DNA of 64,000 nt from Pseudomonas fluorescens (lineage in GTDB: Bacteria; Pseudomonadota; Gammaproteobacteria; Pseudomonadales; Pseudomonadaceae). The DNA is taken from assembly GCA_902825215.1 (NCBI GenBank), contig LR782234.1, positions 1,364,001 through 1,428,000 of the forward strand, given 5' to 3'. The position numbers were made by a program, and so were the translations under genes. The notes beneath the pieces were generated by a model, which searched no databases, was not told where the DNA came from, and worked only from the letters and a program-made list of their open reading frames with translations. Of this stretch, positions 1 through 12,555 are shown piece after piece (position 1 is the stretch's first letter; the number at the start of each line of letters is the position of its first letter).

Positions 1-399
1 GAAGACTGGGTGCTGGTGCATGATGCGGCACGGCCCAATCTGAGTCGCGACGATCTGGACAAGTTGCTCGTTGAACTGGCGGATGATCCGGTGGGCGGTT
101 TGCTTGCCGTTCCTGCCCGCGACACGCTGAAACGCGTCGACAAATCCGGGCGTGTGGTTGAAACCGTCGACCGCAGCGTGATCTGGCAGGCGTACACGCC
201 GCAGATGTTTCGCCTCGGTGCGTTGCATCGGGCGTTGGCCGATAGCCTGGTGGCGGATGCCGTGATTACTGACGAAGCCTCGGCGATGGAGTGGGCGGGA
301 TTGAAGCCGCGTCTGATAGAGGGGCGGGCGGATAACCTCAAGGTGACCCGGCCGGAAGATCTGGAGTGGTTGCGCCAACGCTGGGCTAACCGGCGCTGA
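1..399 (+). CDS. ispD: 2-C-methyl-D-erythritol 4-phosphate cytidylyltransferase, C-terminal part
   Basis: Third step of the MEP isoprenoid pathway: couples MEP to CTP to give CDP-methylerythritol in the cytoplasm. The reading frame is open from base 1, so the gene starts outside the window and about 132 C-terminal residues are visible. They include the family motif VHDAARP near the window edge, and later TPQ-F and TDEAS, which line the nucleotide and MEP site in IspD. The next MEP gene seen here, ispF, lies about 3.2 kb downstream, beyond a LysR gene and the formaldehyde genes. Confidence 0.95.
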   Translation, partial: EDWVLVHDAARPNLSRDDLDKLLVELADDPVGGLLAVPARDTLKRVDKSGRVVETVDRSVIWQAYTPQMFRLGALHRALADSLVADAVITDEASAMEWAGLKPRLIEGRADNLKVTRPEDLEWLRQRWANRR

Positions 400-421
400 T
401 CTTCTTCGCCTGTTGAGCCGC

Positions 422-489
422 CATCGCGAGCAGGCTCACTCCTACATTTGAAATGCGTTCCCCCTGTAGGAGTGAGCCTGCTCGCGATA
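422..489. repeat. REP inverted pair (TAGGAGTGAGCCTGCTCGCGA type)
   Basis: Two arms carrying TCGCGAGCAGGCTCACTCCTA and its reverse complement face each other across a short spacer. This is a typical Pseudomonas REP pair, lying between the convergent ends of ispD and the LysR gene. The same arm type recurs at 61502-61595. Confidence 0.85.
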
Positions 490-513
490 GGGTATTTACA
501 GGCCACGCATTAC

Positions 514-1410
514 TCACTCTTGATACTCCGGCCGTTCAGCCAACCCAACCTTAAGAAAATCCACCAACTTGCGCACCTTCGGCGACAAATGTCGCTGCTG
601 CGGATACAGCGCCCACACCGCCGTATTTGGCGGCTGATGCGCCTCCAGCAAGGAAATCAGCGCGCCGCTGTGCAAATGCTCCAGCACGTAATAATCCGGC
701 AACTGACACAACCCCACGCCCTGCAACGCCGCATCCAGTACCGCCTGGCCACTGTTGCAGCGCCAGTTGCCCTGCACTCGCTGAGAAAATTCCCGGCCGT
801 TCTGCTCAAGCTGCCAGATATCCGAACTGCCGATCAGACAATTGTGCCGGCTCAATTCCGACAAGCTGTGTGGGCGACCATACCGTTCAAGGTAGGACGG
901 TGACGCGCACAAGTACATGCGCCGGGGCGCTAGCCGTGTGGCAACCAACCGCGAATCCTGCAGGCGGCCGAGGCGAATCGCCAGATCCAGGCCTTCATGG
1001 ACCAGGTCGAGTTGACGATTGCTCAGCTCGATATCAACGCGCAACTGCGGATACAAAGCCATGAAGCGCGTCACCAGCGGCACGATAAAACGCTCGCCAT
1101 ACGCCACGGCGCAGGTCATGCGCAGCATGCCTTTCGGTTCGCTGGCCAGATCGCCGACCGCGCGTAAAGCCTCTTCGCGACCGTCCTGCAAACGCTGGCA
1201 ATGCTGCAGAAACGTCTGCCCGGCTTCGGTCAAGGTGACGCGGCGCGTGCTGCGATAGAGCAGGCGCGTTTGTAGACGCTCTTCCAAGCGCGCGATCTGT
1301 CGACTGATATGTGAAGACGAAACCCCGAGACGTTCAGCGGCGGCGGTGAACTGGCTGCATTCGGCCACGGCAACAAACTCGTCAATGCCTTCCCAGCGGT
1401 TTTCCAGCAT
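514..1410 (-). CDS. LysR-family transcriptional regulator
   Basis: 298 residues, the usual LysR length. The N-terminal winged helix-turn-helix spans about residues 5-65, with the recognition part around GVSSSHISRQIARLEE. A two-lobed periplasmic-binding-like effector domain fills the rest. The gene is divergent from frmA with 116 bp between the starts, the usual geometry for a LysR regulator and its target. A role in controlling the frmA-fghA formaldehyde genes is therefore plausible, but it is inferred only from position. The effector is unknown. Confidence 0.85.
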   Translation of the reverse strand: MLENRWEGIDEFVAVAECSQFTAAAERLGVSSSHISRQIARLEERLQTRLLYRSTRRVTLTEAGQTFLQHCQRLQDGREEALRAVGDLASEPKGMLRMTCAVAYGERFIVPLVTRFMALYPQLRVDIELSNRQLDLVHEGLDLAIRLGRLQDSRLVATRLAPRRMYLCASPSYLERYGRPHSLSELSRHNCLIGSSDIWQLEQNGREFSQRVQGNWRCNSGQAVLDAALQGVGLCQLPDYYVLEHLHSGALISLLEAHQPPNTAVWALYPQQRHLSPKVRKLVDFLKVGLAERPEYQE

Positions 1411-1475
1411 CGGGATTATCCCTGTATGGCAATAATGTTTTGCTTTGGCCTGGATTATTAATCAAGCGGCGCTGA

Positions 1476-2639
<1,164 letters not shown>

Positions 2640-2640
2640 C

Positions 2641-2741
2641 AGCAGCTCCAAGCTCCAAGCTGCAAGCTTCAAGCTGCAAGTAAAGGCGTTCGTGCTTTTT
2701 CTTGAAACTTGCGGCTTGCGGCTTACAGCTTACAGCTGGGG
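2641..2741. repeat. Inverted AGCTTGCAGCTT-type repeat
   Basis: A tract built from repeats of AGCTCCAAGCTGCAAGCTTCAA on the left is answered by GCTTGCGGCTTACAGCTTACAGC on the right, so the RNA could fold into a long hairpin between frmA and fghA. A relative lies at 54781-54856. These low-complexity repeats sit at gene boundaries; no coding function is seen. Confidence 0.6.
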
Positions 2742-2749
2742 AGAATCCC

Positions 2750-3595
2750 TTGAATCTGGAAAATATTTCCTGTCAGAAGAGTTTCGGTGGCTGGCACAAG
2801 CGCTATCGCCATCGCTCCGAAGTGCTCGATTGCGACATGGTGTTTGCTGTCTATCTGCCGCCGCTGGCGGAGCAGGGCGGTAAATTACCGGTGCTGTACT
2901 GGCTCTCGGGTCTGACCTGTACCGATGAAAACTTCATGCAAAAGGCCGGCGCCATGCGCATGGCCGCCGAACTTGGTTTGATTATCGTCGCGCCGGACAC
3001 CAGTCCACGCGGCCCGGATGTGCCGGACGATGCGGACAAGGCCTGGGACTTCGGTCTCGGCGCCGGTTTTTATCTGAATGCCACGCAGCAACCCTGGGCG
3101 CGGCACTATCGGATGCATGACTACGTCGTGCAGGAGTTGCCTGCGCTGGTCGAAGCGCATTTCCCGGCCTCGGACAAACGCAGCATCAGCGGCCACTCCA
3201 TGGGCGGCCACGGCGCGTTGATCTGTGCGTTGCGCAATCCGGGGCGTTATCAATCGGTGTCAGCCTTTTCGCCGATCAACAACCCGATGGATTGCCCGTG
3301 GGGGCAGAAGGCTTTTACCAACTATCTGGGAGAAGACCGTTCGAAGTGGAAAGAGTGGGACGCCTGCGCATTGCTGGCCGATGCGAAGGAAAAGCTGCCG
3401 CTGCTGGTCGATCAAGGCGATCGCGATGATTTCCTCGCCACGCAGCTTAAGCCCGAAGCCCTGCAACACGCGGCAAAACAAGCGGGGCATCCGTTGGAGT
3501 TGCGCCTGCAACCGGGCTACGACCATAGCTATTTCTTCATCTCAAGCTTTATAGACGACCACTTGCAGCATCACGCACGCGCGCTAGGCGCCTAA
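2750..3595 (+). CDS. fghA: S-formylglutathione hydrolase
   Basis: Hydrolyses S-formylglutathione to formate and glutathione, completing glutathione-dependent formaldehyde detoxification begun by FrmA. 281 residues from a TTG start, chosen because GGGGAG lies just upstream and the protein then begins [14 protein letters not shown] as in the family. An upstream in-frame TTG at 2702 falls inside the repeat and is unlikely. The alpha/beta-hydrolase nucleophile is Ser150 in GHSMGG, with an Asp in DQGDRDDF and the His in GYDHSYFF completing the triad. A terminator-like hairpin follows at 3618-3647. Confidence 0.95.
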   Translation: MNLENISCQKSFGGWHKRYRHRSEVLDCDMVFAVYLPPLAEQGGKLPVLYWLSGLTCTDENFMQKAGAMRMAAELGLIIVAPDTSPRGPDVPDDADKAWDFGLGAGFYLNATQQPWARHYRMHDYVVQELPALVEAHFPASDKRSISGHSMGGHGALICALRNPGRYQSVSAFSPINNPMDCPWGQKAFTNYLGEDRSKWKEWDACALLADAKEKLPLLVDQGDRDDFLATQLKPEALQHAAKQAGHPLELRLQPGYDHSYFFISSFIDDHLQHHARALGA

Positions 3596-3617
3596 TGTTC
3601 GACAAAGCAGGTAGAAT

Positions 3618-3647
3618 CACGCCCTGACAAAAATCGGGGCGTTTTTT
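3618..3647 (+). terminator. Hairpin with T-run after fghA, directly before ispF
   Basis: ACGCCC / GGGGCGT stem with a short A-rich loop, followed by six T. It ends three bases before the ispF ATG, so it could terminate fghA transcripts or modulate read-through into ispF. Confidence 0.65.
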
Positions 3648-3649
3648 AT

Positions 3650-4123
3650 ATGCGTATTGGCCACGGCTATGATGTGCACCGTTTCGCTGAAGGCGATTTC
3701 ATTACTCTGGGCGGCGTGCGTATCGCACACGGCTTCGGGCTGCTCGCTCATTCCGACGGTGACGTCCTGCTGCACGCCTTGAGCGATGCCTTGCTCGGCG
3801 CTGCGGCGCTGGGTGATATCGGTAAACACTTCCCTGACACCGACCCGCAATTCAAGGGCGCCGACAGTCGCGTGCTGCTGCGTCATGTGGTCAGTCTGAT
3901 CCACGCCAAGGGCTGGAAAGTCGGCAACGTCGATAACACTGTCGTCGCTCAGGCGCCGAAAATGGCCCCGCATATCGAATCGATGCGCGCGCTGATCGCC
4001 GCGGATCTTCAAGTTGAGCTCGATCAAGTGAACGTCAAAGCTACCACCACCGAAAAGCTTGGCTTTGTCGGTCGCGAAGAAGGCATCGCCGTGCATTCCG
4101 TTGCTTTGTTGCTGCGCGCATGA
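3650..4123 (+). CDS. ispF: 2-C-methyl-D-erythritol 2,4-cyclodiphosphate synthase
   Basis: Cyclises CDP-methylerythritol 2-phosphate to MEcPP with release of CMP (MEP pathway). 157 residues, full length. Metal ligands Asp8 and His10 lie in GYDVH, and the conserved [15 protein letters not shown] segment follows. The ATG is fixed by the conserved N-terminus RIGHGYDVH, yet the bases before it are the T-run of a hairpin and contain no normal ribosome-binding site. The stop overlaps the truD start (ATGA), so the two are translationally coupled. Confidence 0.96.
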   Translation: MRIGHGYDVHRFAEGDFITLGGVRIAHGFGLLAHSDGDVLLHALSDALLGAAALGDIGKHFPDTDPQFKGADSRVLLRHVVSLIHAKGWKVGNVDNTVVAQAPKMAPHIESMRALIAADLQVELDQVNVKATTTEKLGFVGREEGIAVHSVALLLRA

Positions 4124-5165
4124 ACGACCTGCAATTGCTCGGCCCGCGCGCCTATGGCGAACCCCTCGGCACGGCGGTCCTGAAAGCCATCGCGGAAGAT
4201 TTCCAGGTAGACGAAGTGCTCGATATCCCGTTCAGCGCCGACGGCGAGCACCTGTGGATCTGGGTCGAAAAACGCGGTCTGAACACCGAAGAAGCCGCAC
4301 GGCGAATCGCCAAGGCTGCCGGCGTACCGTTGCGCACCGTCAGTTATGCCGGGCTCAAGGACCGTCAGGCGCTGACCCGGCAGTGGTTCAGCGTGCAATT
4401 GCCGGGCAAGGCCGATCCGGATCTGTCAGCGGCGGAAAACGACACACTGAAAATCCTCAAGACCACCCGGCACAAGCGCAAGCTGCAACGGGGCGCGCAT
4501 TCGGCCAACGGTTTCACGCTGCGTCTGACCCGGTTTGCCGGCGACAAGGCTGCGCTTGAACACCGTTTACAACTGATTGCCAAACAGGGCATCCCGAATT
4601 ATTTCGGCGCCCAGCGTTTCGGTCATGACGGCGGCAATGTCGTCGATGCCCGTGGTTGGGCGGCGCGCAAGGCATTGCCGGAGCAGCGCAACGTGCGTTC
4701 GCGGCTGCTGTCGACAGCGCGCAGTTTTCTCTTTAACAAGGTGCTCGCAGCGCGGGTGGCAGACGGCACCTGGCAGAAAGCCCAGGTCGGCGATCTGCTC
4801 GCGTTCACCGATAGCCGCAGTTTCTTTCCTGCCGGCGAAGCGGAGTGCAGCGACCCGCGCCTGGCGATTCTGGATTTGCACCCGACCGGTCCGCAGTGGG
4901 GCGAAGGTGACTCCCCGGCGTCGGGGGCTGTCCATGAACTGGAGCAGGGGATCGCTGGCGCTGAAGCCGAACTGCGCGATTGGCTGGTCAATGCCGGAAT
5001 GAGCCACGAACGGCGCATCCTGCGGCTGCCCATTGGCGGGTTGACGTGGCATTATCCCCAGCCTGACATTCTGCAACTGGAATTCGTCCTCCCGGCCGGA
5101 TGCTTCGCCACCGTATTGGTGCGCGAACTCGTTGATCTGGTGCCGGTGGGGCAGACGGACAGCCC

Positions 5166-5178
<13 letters not shown>
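4120..5178 (+). CDS. truD: tRNA pseudouridine(13) synthase
   Basis: Converts U13 of certain tRNAs, classically tRNA-Glu, to pseudouridine. 352 residues. The catalytic Asp81 sits in the TruD motif YAGLKDRQA, and the NYFG-QRFG motif follows near residue 150. The mid-protein insertion typical of the TruD family is present. It overlaps ispF by four bases and surE by 13, as part of a tightly packed run. Confidence 0.95.
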
Positions 5179-6592
<1,414 letters not shown>

Positions 6593-6804
6593 GCATTTAT
6601 AAAAGCGTGCTGAATTCCTTTCGTTCGCCTGTGTCTTACACCGGCAGTGAAGAATTAAACGCAGCGAGTTGGCCATTGGCAAACGTGTGCGTGCAGCGAT
6701 TTCGCTTCATTAAAGGTAAAGCCGATCCGGCCCGTTATACTTGCGACAACCTGGGCCGGGATGCGGCACTCGTACATTTTTCAGCCACCACAAAGGAGCG
6801 GCGG

Positions 6805-7674
6805 GTGAGTCTCACAGTCATAGCGCAGCGTATGGGTAACACGAGCTTTCAGCGCCTGGTGACTGGCCTTGTCTTGAGTACTTTGCTGGTCGGTTGCTCC
6901 AGCACTAAATCGAGCAACGTCCGGGTGGTCGATCGCAACAATGCCGTTGCGCAACGGCCTACCGTGACAACCGGGCAGTATGTAGTCCGTCCAGGCGATA
7001 CCTTGTTTTCGATCGCCTTTCGTTACGGCTGGGACTACAAAACCCTCGCGGCCCGGAACAATATTCCTACGCCGTATACGATCCATCCGGGTCAGACGAT
7101 TCGCTTCGACGGGCGTAGCGGTTCAACGCCGACCGCGGTGGTCAGCAGCAGTAGTTCGTCACCTTCCTCGTCGAGCAAAACCACGGTAATCCGACGCCAG
7201 GCAAATGGCACTACAACCACTACAACCCGCGGTTCTACGGGCGTTGCACCGTCCGTCGCAAGCAAGCCGGCACCTGCGCCACTGCCTCCGGCCGGCCCGG
7301 CCCCGACCGGCTGGGGATGGCCATCTAATGGCGTTCTGATTGGAAAATTCTCTTCAAACGGTAGTTTGAATAAAGGCATTGATATCGCCGGAGATTTGGG
7401 ACAGCCTGTTTTAGCTGCGTCTGATGGGACGGTGGTTTACGCCGGGAGTGGCTTAAGGGGCTACGGCGAATTAGTCATCATCAAACACAGCGAAACCTAC
7501 GTCAGTGCCTACGGACATAACCGCAGGCTGTTGGTTCGGGAGGGGCAGCAGGTCAAGGTCGGACAGACAATTGCCGAAATGGGGTCAACGGGTACAGACC
7601 GGGTGAAACTGCATTTTGAGATTCGCCGCCAAGGTAAACCTGTAGATCCACTGCAGTTCCTGCCCAGACGTTGA
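6805..7674 (+). CDS. nlpD: Murein hydrolase activator lipoprotein NlpD (LysM plus M23 domain)
   Basis: Outer-membrane lipoprotein that activates amidase AmiC for daughter-cell separation. The GTG start follows AAAGGAG and gives 289 residues; an internal ATG at 6832 is an alternative. A signal peptide ends in the lipobox LLVGC with Cys31. A LysM domain (about 60-105) is followed by a Ser/Thr-rich linker with runs of S and T, and then a LytM/M23 domain (about 190-289). The first metal-site His of M23 enzymes is absent (NKGIDIAG instead of H-G-D), as in non-catalytic NlpD/EnvC activators. In pseudomonads the main rpoS promoter lies within nlpD. Confidence 0.93.
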   Translation: MSLTVIAQRMGNTSFQRLVTGLVLSTLLVGCSSTKSSNVRVVDRNNAVAQRPTVTTGQYVVRPGDTLFSIAFRYGWDYKTLAARNNIPTPYTIHPGQTIRFDGRSGSTPTAVVSSSSSSPSSSSKTTVIRRQANGTTTTTTRGSTGVAPSVASKPAPAPLPPAGPAPTGWGWPSNGVLIGKFSSNGSLNKGIDIAGDLGQPVLAASDGTVVYAGSGLRGYGELVIIKHSETYVSAYGHNRRLLVREGQQVKVGQTIAEMGSTGTDRVKLHFEIRRQGKPVDPLQFLPRR

Positions 7675-7684
7675 TGTGTAAGCC

Positions 7685-7715
7685 AGCCTGTTCCGTCGCG
7701 TAGAGGGGACAGGCT
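7685..7715 (+). promoter_or_regulatory. Hairpin in the nlpD-rpoS intergenic region (rpoS 5' leader)
   Basis: AGCCTGT and ACAGGCT face each other around a GC-rich loop about 65 bases before the rpoS start. Without a T-run it is not an obvious terminator. It could be a structured part of the rpoS leader; this is inference. Confidence 0.35.
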
Positions 7716-7780
7716 CCAGCGTTGCCAAGGATAAAGGCGTCGCTTGAGCTTGGGGTCGAACTCACCAAAGGACTATAACA

Positions 7781-8788
7781 ATGGCTCTCAGTAAAGAAGT
7801 GCCGGAGTTTGACATCGACGATGAGGTTCTCCTTATGGAGACCGGCATCGATTCGGATTCGATGTCGAATGATGAAGGGGCTGCTCCACCTTCCGTTCGT
7901 TCCAGATCCAAACACTCCGCAACACTCAAACAACATAAGTACATCGATTACACGCGTGCACTTGATGCCACGCAGTTGTATCTCAACGAAATCGGCTTTT
8001 CCCCTCTGCTCTCCCCGGAAGAAGAAGTTCATTTTGCGCGTTTGTCGCAAAGTGGCGATCCCGCCGGGCGCAAGCGCATGATCGAAAGTAACCTGCGGCT
8101 GGTGGTCAAGATTGCCCGGCGTTACGTCAATCGGGGGCTGTCGCTGCTGGATCTGATCGAAGAGGGCAACCTCGGGCTGATCCGGGCGGTGGAAAAGTTC
8201 GATCCCGAGCGCGGCTTCCGCTTCTCGACCTACGCGACCTGGTGGATTCGTCAGACCATCGAACGCGCGATCATGAATCAGACCCGGACCATCCGGCTGC
8301 CGATTCATGTGGTCAAGGAACTCAACGTGTACCTGCGGGCTGCACGGGAGCTGACGCAAAAACTCGACCACGAACCTTCACCCGAAGAAATCGCCAACCT
8401 GCTGGAAAAACCGGTGGGCGAGGTCAAGCGCATGCTTGGCCTGAACGAGCGGGTTTCTTCGGTCGACGTCTCGCTGGGTCCGGATTCGGATAAAACCCTG
8501 CTGGACACCCTCACCGACGATCGTCCCACTGATCCGTGCGAACTGCTCCAGGATGATGACCTGTCGCAGAGCATCGACCAGTGGCTTTCGGAACTGACCG
8601 ACAAGCAGCGTGAAGTGGTGGTACGTCGCTTCGGCCTGCGTGGTCATGAAAGCAGTACGCTGGAAGATGTGGGCCTGGAGATCGGCCTGACCCGCGAGCG
8701 GGTGCGGCAGATCCAGGTGGAAGGCCTCAAACGCCTGCGTGAAATCCTTGAGAAGAACGGGTTGTCGAGCGAGTCGCTGTTTCAATAA
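7781..8788 (+). CDS. rpoS: RNA polymerase sigma factor RpoS
   Basis: General stress and stationary-phase sigma factor. 335 residues with the sigma-70 regions in order: 1.2 around [16 protein letters not shown], 2 with the core-binding and -10 recognition segment [17 protein letters not shown], 3 around [16 protein letters not shown], and 4 with the -35 recognition helix [16 protein letters not shown] near the C-terminus. ATG follows AAAGGACT. Downstream comes a strong terminator and then rsmZ, so two global stationary-phase regulators are neighbours. Confidence 0.98.
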   Translation: MALSKEVPEFDIDDEVLLMETGIDSDSMSNDEGAAPPSVRSRSKHSATLKQHKYIDYTRALDATQLYLNEIGFSPLLSPEEEVHFARLSQSGDPAGRKRMIESNLRLVVKIARRYVNRGLSLLDLIEEGNLGLIRAVEKFDPERGFRFSTYATWWIRQTIERAIMNQTRTIRLPIHVVKELNVYLRAARELTQKLDHEPSPEEIANLLEKPVGEVKRMLGLNERVSSVDVSLGPDSDKTLLDTLTDDRPTDPCELLQDDDLSQSIDQWLSELTDKQREVVVRRFGLRGHESSTLEDVGLEIGLTRERVRQIQVEGLKRLREILEKNGLSSESLFQ

Positions 8789-8810
8789 GCGGCTGGACGA
8801 ACGCCGGCAT

Positions 8811-8838
8811 AAAGCCCCGACTGGTTCGGGGTTTTTTG
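8811..8838 (+). terminator. rpoS terminator
   Basis: CCCCGA / TCGGGG stem with a short loop and a run of six T, 22 bases after the rpoS stop. Confidence 0.85.
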
Positions 8839-8907
8839 TTGCCTGTAGAAATGCGGCGAACTGTGATGCGGTCAAAGTGGCTGGATGAGCGAGATGTAGT
8901 CTCACTC

Positions 8908-8925
8908 TGTAAGTGATTGCTTACT
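8908..8925 (+). promoter_or_regulatory. GacA-type upstream activating sequence of rsmZ
   Basis: TGTAAG-N6-CTTACT matches the known GacA box TGTAAG-N6-CTTACA with one mismatch. It lies about 190 bp before the inferred rsmZ start, the spacing known for pseudomonad rsmZ genes. The rest of the 8839-9062 gap shows no gene. Confidence 0.8.
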
Positions 8926-9062
8926 GTTTCGTAAGTGTTCGATATTTTTACACCGCGGCGGACGGCTATTTCGCAAATCGGAGTGATATAACTCACTGAT
9001 TAACAGGCAAATTTTCATTTATTTAAGTCGTGTGACCGGTAAAGCCTGCCCTCCAGGGCCGA

Positions 9063-9090
9063 TTGTACCTTTCAGGAAATTCACTAGTAT
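9063..9090 (+). promoter_or_regulatory. rsmZ core promoter
   Basis: TTGTAC, a 16-base spacer and TAGTAT sit 8 bases before the first base of the inferred RNA (9099). Confidence 0.6.
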
Positions 9091-9098
9091 TTGAGTTG

Positions 9099-9227
9099 TG
9101 TCGACGGACAGACACGCCCTTCAAGGAGGAGGGGAACGGACATCGCAGGACGTGATTCATCAGGACGATGAAAGGGAATACAGGGAATAGGGAAAAAATG
9201 TGGGCGGGTCATACCGCCCCTTTTTTT
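9099..9227 (+). ncRNA. rsmZ: RsmZ, Gac/Rsm regulatory RNA that sequesters RsmA/RsmE
   Basis: About 129 nt starting TGTCGACGGA and ending in the hairpin GGGCGG-TCATA-CCGCCC with a T-run, which closely resembles pseudomonad RsmZ. It carries repeated GGA motifs (ACGGA, AAGGAGG, GGGGAACGGA, CAGGACG twice, AGGGA twice), the binding sites for CsrA/RsmA proteins. The location between rpoS and fdxA is the standard rsmZ position in the P. fluorescens group. Expression should depend on the GacS/GacA system through the box at 8908. Confidence 0.93.
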
Positions 9228-9241
9228 GCCTGCAGATAAGC

Positions 9242-9266
9242 AAAAAGGCCCGCAAGGGGCCTTTTC
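9242..9266 (-). terminator. fdxA terminator
   Basis: Read on the minus strand, AAAGGCCCC-TTGC-GGGCCTTTTT forms a stem with T-run shortly after the fdxA stop. Confidence 0.75.
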
Positions 9267-9284
9267 TTTCAAACGCGGGGCAGA

Positions 9285-9608
9285 TCAGCGTTCGAGGTCT
9301 TTGATCTTGCCTTTGACGCCATCCCACTCTTCAGCATCCGGCAACGATTCTTTCTTCTCGGTGATGTTCGGCCAGATGTCAGCCAGCTCAGCATTGAGCT
9401 CGATGAAGTTTTCCATGCCAGCAGGGACTTCATCTTCCGAGAAGATGGCCACAGCAGGGCACTCTGGTTCACACAGCGCGCAGTCGATGCACTCGTCCGG
9501 GTGAATCACCAGGAAGTTCGGGCCTTCGTAAAAGCAGTCCACCGGACACACTTCTACGCAGTCGGTGTACTTGCACTTGATGCAGTTGTCGGTGACGACG
9601 AAGGTCAT
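9285..9608 (-). CDS. fdxA: 7Fe ferredoxin (3Fe-4S/4Fe-4S) FdxA
   Basis: Small cytoplasmic electron carrier of 107 residues. The first cluster motif [17 protein letters not shown] and second motif [12 protein letters not shown] are both intact; the C-terminal extension is typical of Azotobacter-type FdI. The start is ATG at 9608, giving the conserved [12 protein letters not shown] longer in-frame reading upstream is not needed. Faces rsmZ, with terminators of both between them. Confidence 0.95.
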   Translation of the reverse strand: MTFVVTDNCIKCKYTDCVEVCPVDCFYEGPNFLVIHPDECIDCALCEPECPAVAIFSEDEVPAGMENFIELNAELADIWPNITEKKESLPDAEEWDGVKGKIKDLER

Positions 9609-9771
9609 TTCTAATTTTCTCCTCAGGCGGCGGCAGCGTTGCCCCTTCACGGTTGGGGTCGCCAGGTTCGGGAGCGATACCTGCTGGCCAGGCTATGAGC
9701 CAGCAGCATCCCGAACCGCGCGAGATTCTAACAGCTTGAAGCGATTTGCGTTATATCCGCTTCTTCAGTGC

Positions 9772-12354
9772 TTATATCCGGTTCTTCAGTGCATAGAGCA
9801 TTTCGAGCGCGCGGCGCGGGGTCATGTCGTCCAGATCGACTTTCGCCAGTTCATCCAGCACCGGGTGCGGCAGGCTGGCGAACATGTCGCTTTGCTGCGG
9901 CGCTGCGGGTTTGCCTTTGGCGGCCGGTTTTGGCGCCTCGTGGGGCAGCGCGGTGTCTTCCAGACGACTCAGATGCTCACGGGCGCGCACGATCACTTCG
10001 CTCGGCACGCCGGCCAGTTGCGCCACGGCCAGACCGTAACTCTGGCTGGCCGGCCCGGGCAGCACATGGTGCAGGAACACAATGCGCTCGTTGTGCTCGG
10101 TGGCGTTGAGATGCACGTTGGCCACCAACGGTTCGGCCTCCGGCAGCACGGTCAGTTCAAAATAGTGGGTCGCGAACAGCGTGTAAGCGCGCAGGTGCGC
10201 CAGACGTTCAGCCGCAGCCCAGGCCAGCGACAGGCCATCGAAAGTGCTGGTGCCGCGACCGACTTCGTCCATCAATACCAGGCTGCGTTCGGTGGCGTTG
10301 TGCAGAATGTTGGCGGTTTCACTCATCTCGACCATGAACGTCGAGCGACCACCGGCGAGGTCATCGCTGGAGCCGATCCGGGTGAAGATGCGGTCGACCA
10401 GCGACAGTTCGCAACTGGCCGCCGGCACGAAGCTGCCGATGTGCGCCAGCAGCACGATCAGCGCAGTCTGGCGCATGTAGGTGGATTTACCGCCCATGTT
10501 CGGACCGGTAATCACCAGCATGCGCGTGTTGTCGTCCAGGCTCAGGTCGTTGGCCACGAACGGCGTGGTCAGCACTTGCTCGACCACCGGATGGCGGCCC
10601 TGAGTAATGCGCATGCACGGCTCGCTGACGAAGCGCGGGCAGTTCAGGTCGAGGTTCAGTGCACGCTCGGCGAGGTTGCTCAGCACGTCCAGTTCGGCCA
10701 GCGCGCCGGCGGTGTCCTGCAGCGGTGGCAGCTGGCTGATCAGATCTTCGAGCAGGGCTTCGTAGAGCATCTTTTCACGCGCCAACGCACGGCTCTTGGC
10801 GGAGAGTGCCTTGTCTTCGAACTCCTTCAGCTCAGGAGTAATGAAGCGCTCGGCGCCTTTCAAGGTCTGGCGACGGATGTAGTCGGCCGGCGCCGACTCG
10901 GCCTGCTTGCTTGGCAGTTCGATGAAATAGCCGTGAATGCGGTTGTAACCGACTTTCAGATTGGCCAGGCCAGTACGGGCTTTTTCCCGGGCTTCGAGAT
11001 CGATCAGGAACTGACCGGCGTTTTCACTCAGCGATTGCAGTTCGTCGAGCTCACTGTCGTAACCGGTTTTCAACACACCGCCGTCGCGGATCACCGCGGG
11101 CGGGTTATCGATGATGGCTTTTTCCAGCAATGCTGCCAGTTCCGGGTAAGTGCTGGTGATGGTTGCCAGAGTTTGCAGGTGCGGCGCTTCCAGATCGGTC
11201 ATCGCCACTTGCAGTTCCGGCAGTGCACCGAGCGCATCGCGCAGACGCGCAAGGTCACGCGGGCGCGCATTGCGCAGGCCGATCCGCGCGAGAATGCGCT
11301 CGATGTCGCCGATTTCCTTGAGCTGCGGTTGCAGCTTTTCAAAGCGATAGCGATCAAGCAGGCAAGTGATCGAAGTCTGACGCGCCAGCAGCACGGTCAG
11401 ATCGCGCAGCGGGCGGTTCAGCCAGCGGGTCAGCAAACGGCTGCCCATAGCCGTCTGGCAGCGATCGACCACCGATTGCAGGGTGTTGTCGCGACCGCCG
11501 GCCAGGTTGGTGTCGAGTTCCAGATTGCGCCGGCTCGCACCGTCGAGCACCACGGTGTCATCCAGACGTTCGTGACGCAGGCTGCGCAGGTGGGGCAGGG
11601 CGGTGCGCTGGGTTTCCTTGGCATACGCCAGCAGGCAACCGGCCGCACCGATGGCCAGGGTCAGGTTCTCGCAACCGAAGCCTTTCAGATCCTGGGTGGA
11701 AAACTGCTGGCAAAGGCTTTTCAGCGCCGAGTCGCGCTCGAAATCCCACGGCGCACGACGGCGCACGCCACGGCGTTTTTCCGCGGGCAGATCTTTCGGC
11801 CAGTCATCGGGAATCAGCAGCTCAACCGGATTGACCCGCTCCAGTTCCGCCAGCAGGTTTTCCCAGCCCTTGATCTCCAGCACGGTGAAATTACCGCTGG
11901 TGATATCCAGCACCGCCAGGCCGAACAGGCGCTCGTCACCCAGCACCGCTGCGATGAGGTTGTCGCGGCGCTCATCGAGCAACGCTTCGTCGCTGACCGT
12001 CCCCGGCGTGATGATCCGCACCACCTGACGCTCGACCGGGCCTTTGCTGGTGGCCGGGTCGCCGACCTGCTCACAGATCACCACCGACTCGCCGAGTTTG
12101 ACCAGCTTCGCCAGATAACCTTCTGCAGCGTGATAAGGAATGCCGCACATCGGAATCGCCTGCCCCGCCGATTGCCCGCGGGCAGTCAGCGTGATGTCGA
12201 GCAGCTTGGCGGCCTTCTTCGCGTCCTCATAGAAGATCTCGTAAAAGTCGCCCATGCGGTAGAACATCAGCTGATCCGGGTGCTGATTCTTCAGGCGCCA
12301 GTACTGTTGCATCATCGGAGTGTGGGAGGACAGGTCGGAGACGGCTTTATTCAT
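9772..12354 (-). CDS. mutS: DNA mismatch repair protein MutS
   Basis: Recognises mismatches and small loops and recruits MutL. 860 residues from the ATG at 12354; a TTG five codons upstream (12369) is possible, but NKAVSDLSS is the usual N-terminus. The mismatch-reading GDFYE motif lies at residues 35-39, Walker [10 protein letters not shown] near residue 615, and the [13 protein letters not shown] signature further on. It marks the left chromosomal border of the tailocin region; mutS-cinA is a known tailocin site in P. fluorescens-type genomes. Confidence 0.97.
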   Translation of the reverse strand: MNKAVSDLSSHTPMMQQYWRLKNQHPDQLMFYRMGDFYEIFYEDAKKAAKLLDITLTARGQSAGQAIPMCGIPYHAAEGYLAKLVKLGESVVICEQVGDPATSKGPVERQVVRIITPGTVSDEALLDERRDNLIAAVLGDERLFGLAVLDITSGNFTVLEIKGWENLLAELERVNPVELLIPDDWPKDLPAEKRRGVRRRAPWDFERDSALKSLCQQFSTQDLKGFGCENLTLAIGAAGCLLAYAKETQRTALPHLRSLRHERLDDTVVLDGASRRNLELDTNLAGGRDNTLQSVVDRCQTAMGSRLLTRWLNRPLRDLTVLLARQTSITCLLDRYRFEKLQPQLKEIGDIERILARIGLRNARPRDLARLRDALGALPELQVAMTDLEAPHLQTLATITSTYPELAALLEKAIIDNPPAVIRDGGVLKTGYDSELDELQSLSENAGQFLIDLEAREKARTGLANLKVGYNRIHGYFIELPSKQAESAPADYIRRQTLKGAERFITPELKEFEDKALSAKSRALAREKMLYEALLEDLISQLPPLQDTAGALAELDVLSNLAERALNLDLNCPRFVSEPCMRITQGRHPVVEQVLTTPFVANDLSLDDNTRMLVITGPNMGGKSTYMRQTALIVLLAHIGSFVPAASCELSLVDRIFTRIGSSDDLAGGRSTFMVEMSETANILHNATERSLVLMDEVGRGTSTFDGLSLAWAAAERLAHLRAYTLFATHYFELTVLPEAEPLVANVHLNATEHNERIVFLHHVLPGPASQSYGLAVAQLAGVPSEVIVRAREHLSRLEDTALPHEAPKPAAKGKPAAPQQSDMFASLPHPVLDELAKVDLDDMTPRRALEMLYALKNRI

Positions 12355-12498
12355 CGGATTGTCGGGCAACTCGTTAAAAGGTGTGGGGCAAAAGCGCGGC
12401 GTCGGCCGGGCGTTTCCGCGATGGACGCAAGGTTACCATGGGCGCTCAATCGGACGCAGGCATCGCGGTCGATTGGCCGGTTTGTTCATCGAAATCAT

Positions 12499-12523
12499 GT
12501 TTTATGCATGTTTTATGCAAAAC
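12499..12523. promoter_or_regulatory. Putative operator upstream of the tailocin repressor
   Basis: Two adjacent elements, GTTTTATGCAT and GTTTTATGCAAAAC, the second with GTTTT/AAAAC inverted arms. They lie 33-57 bases before the repressor ATG and share the ATGCA core with the palindromes at 13393-13456. Autoregulation by the repressor is inferred. Confidence 0.5.
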
Positions 12524-12555
12524 AGCATTTGTCTTCGCAAAAAACTTCAAGCACT

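Noticed and set aside
9565..12555. Very long plus-strand open frame running into the repressor gene
   Set aside because: It is antisense to fdxA and mutS; only the last 247 codons have a real domain structure.
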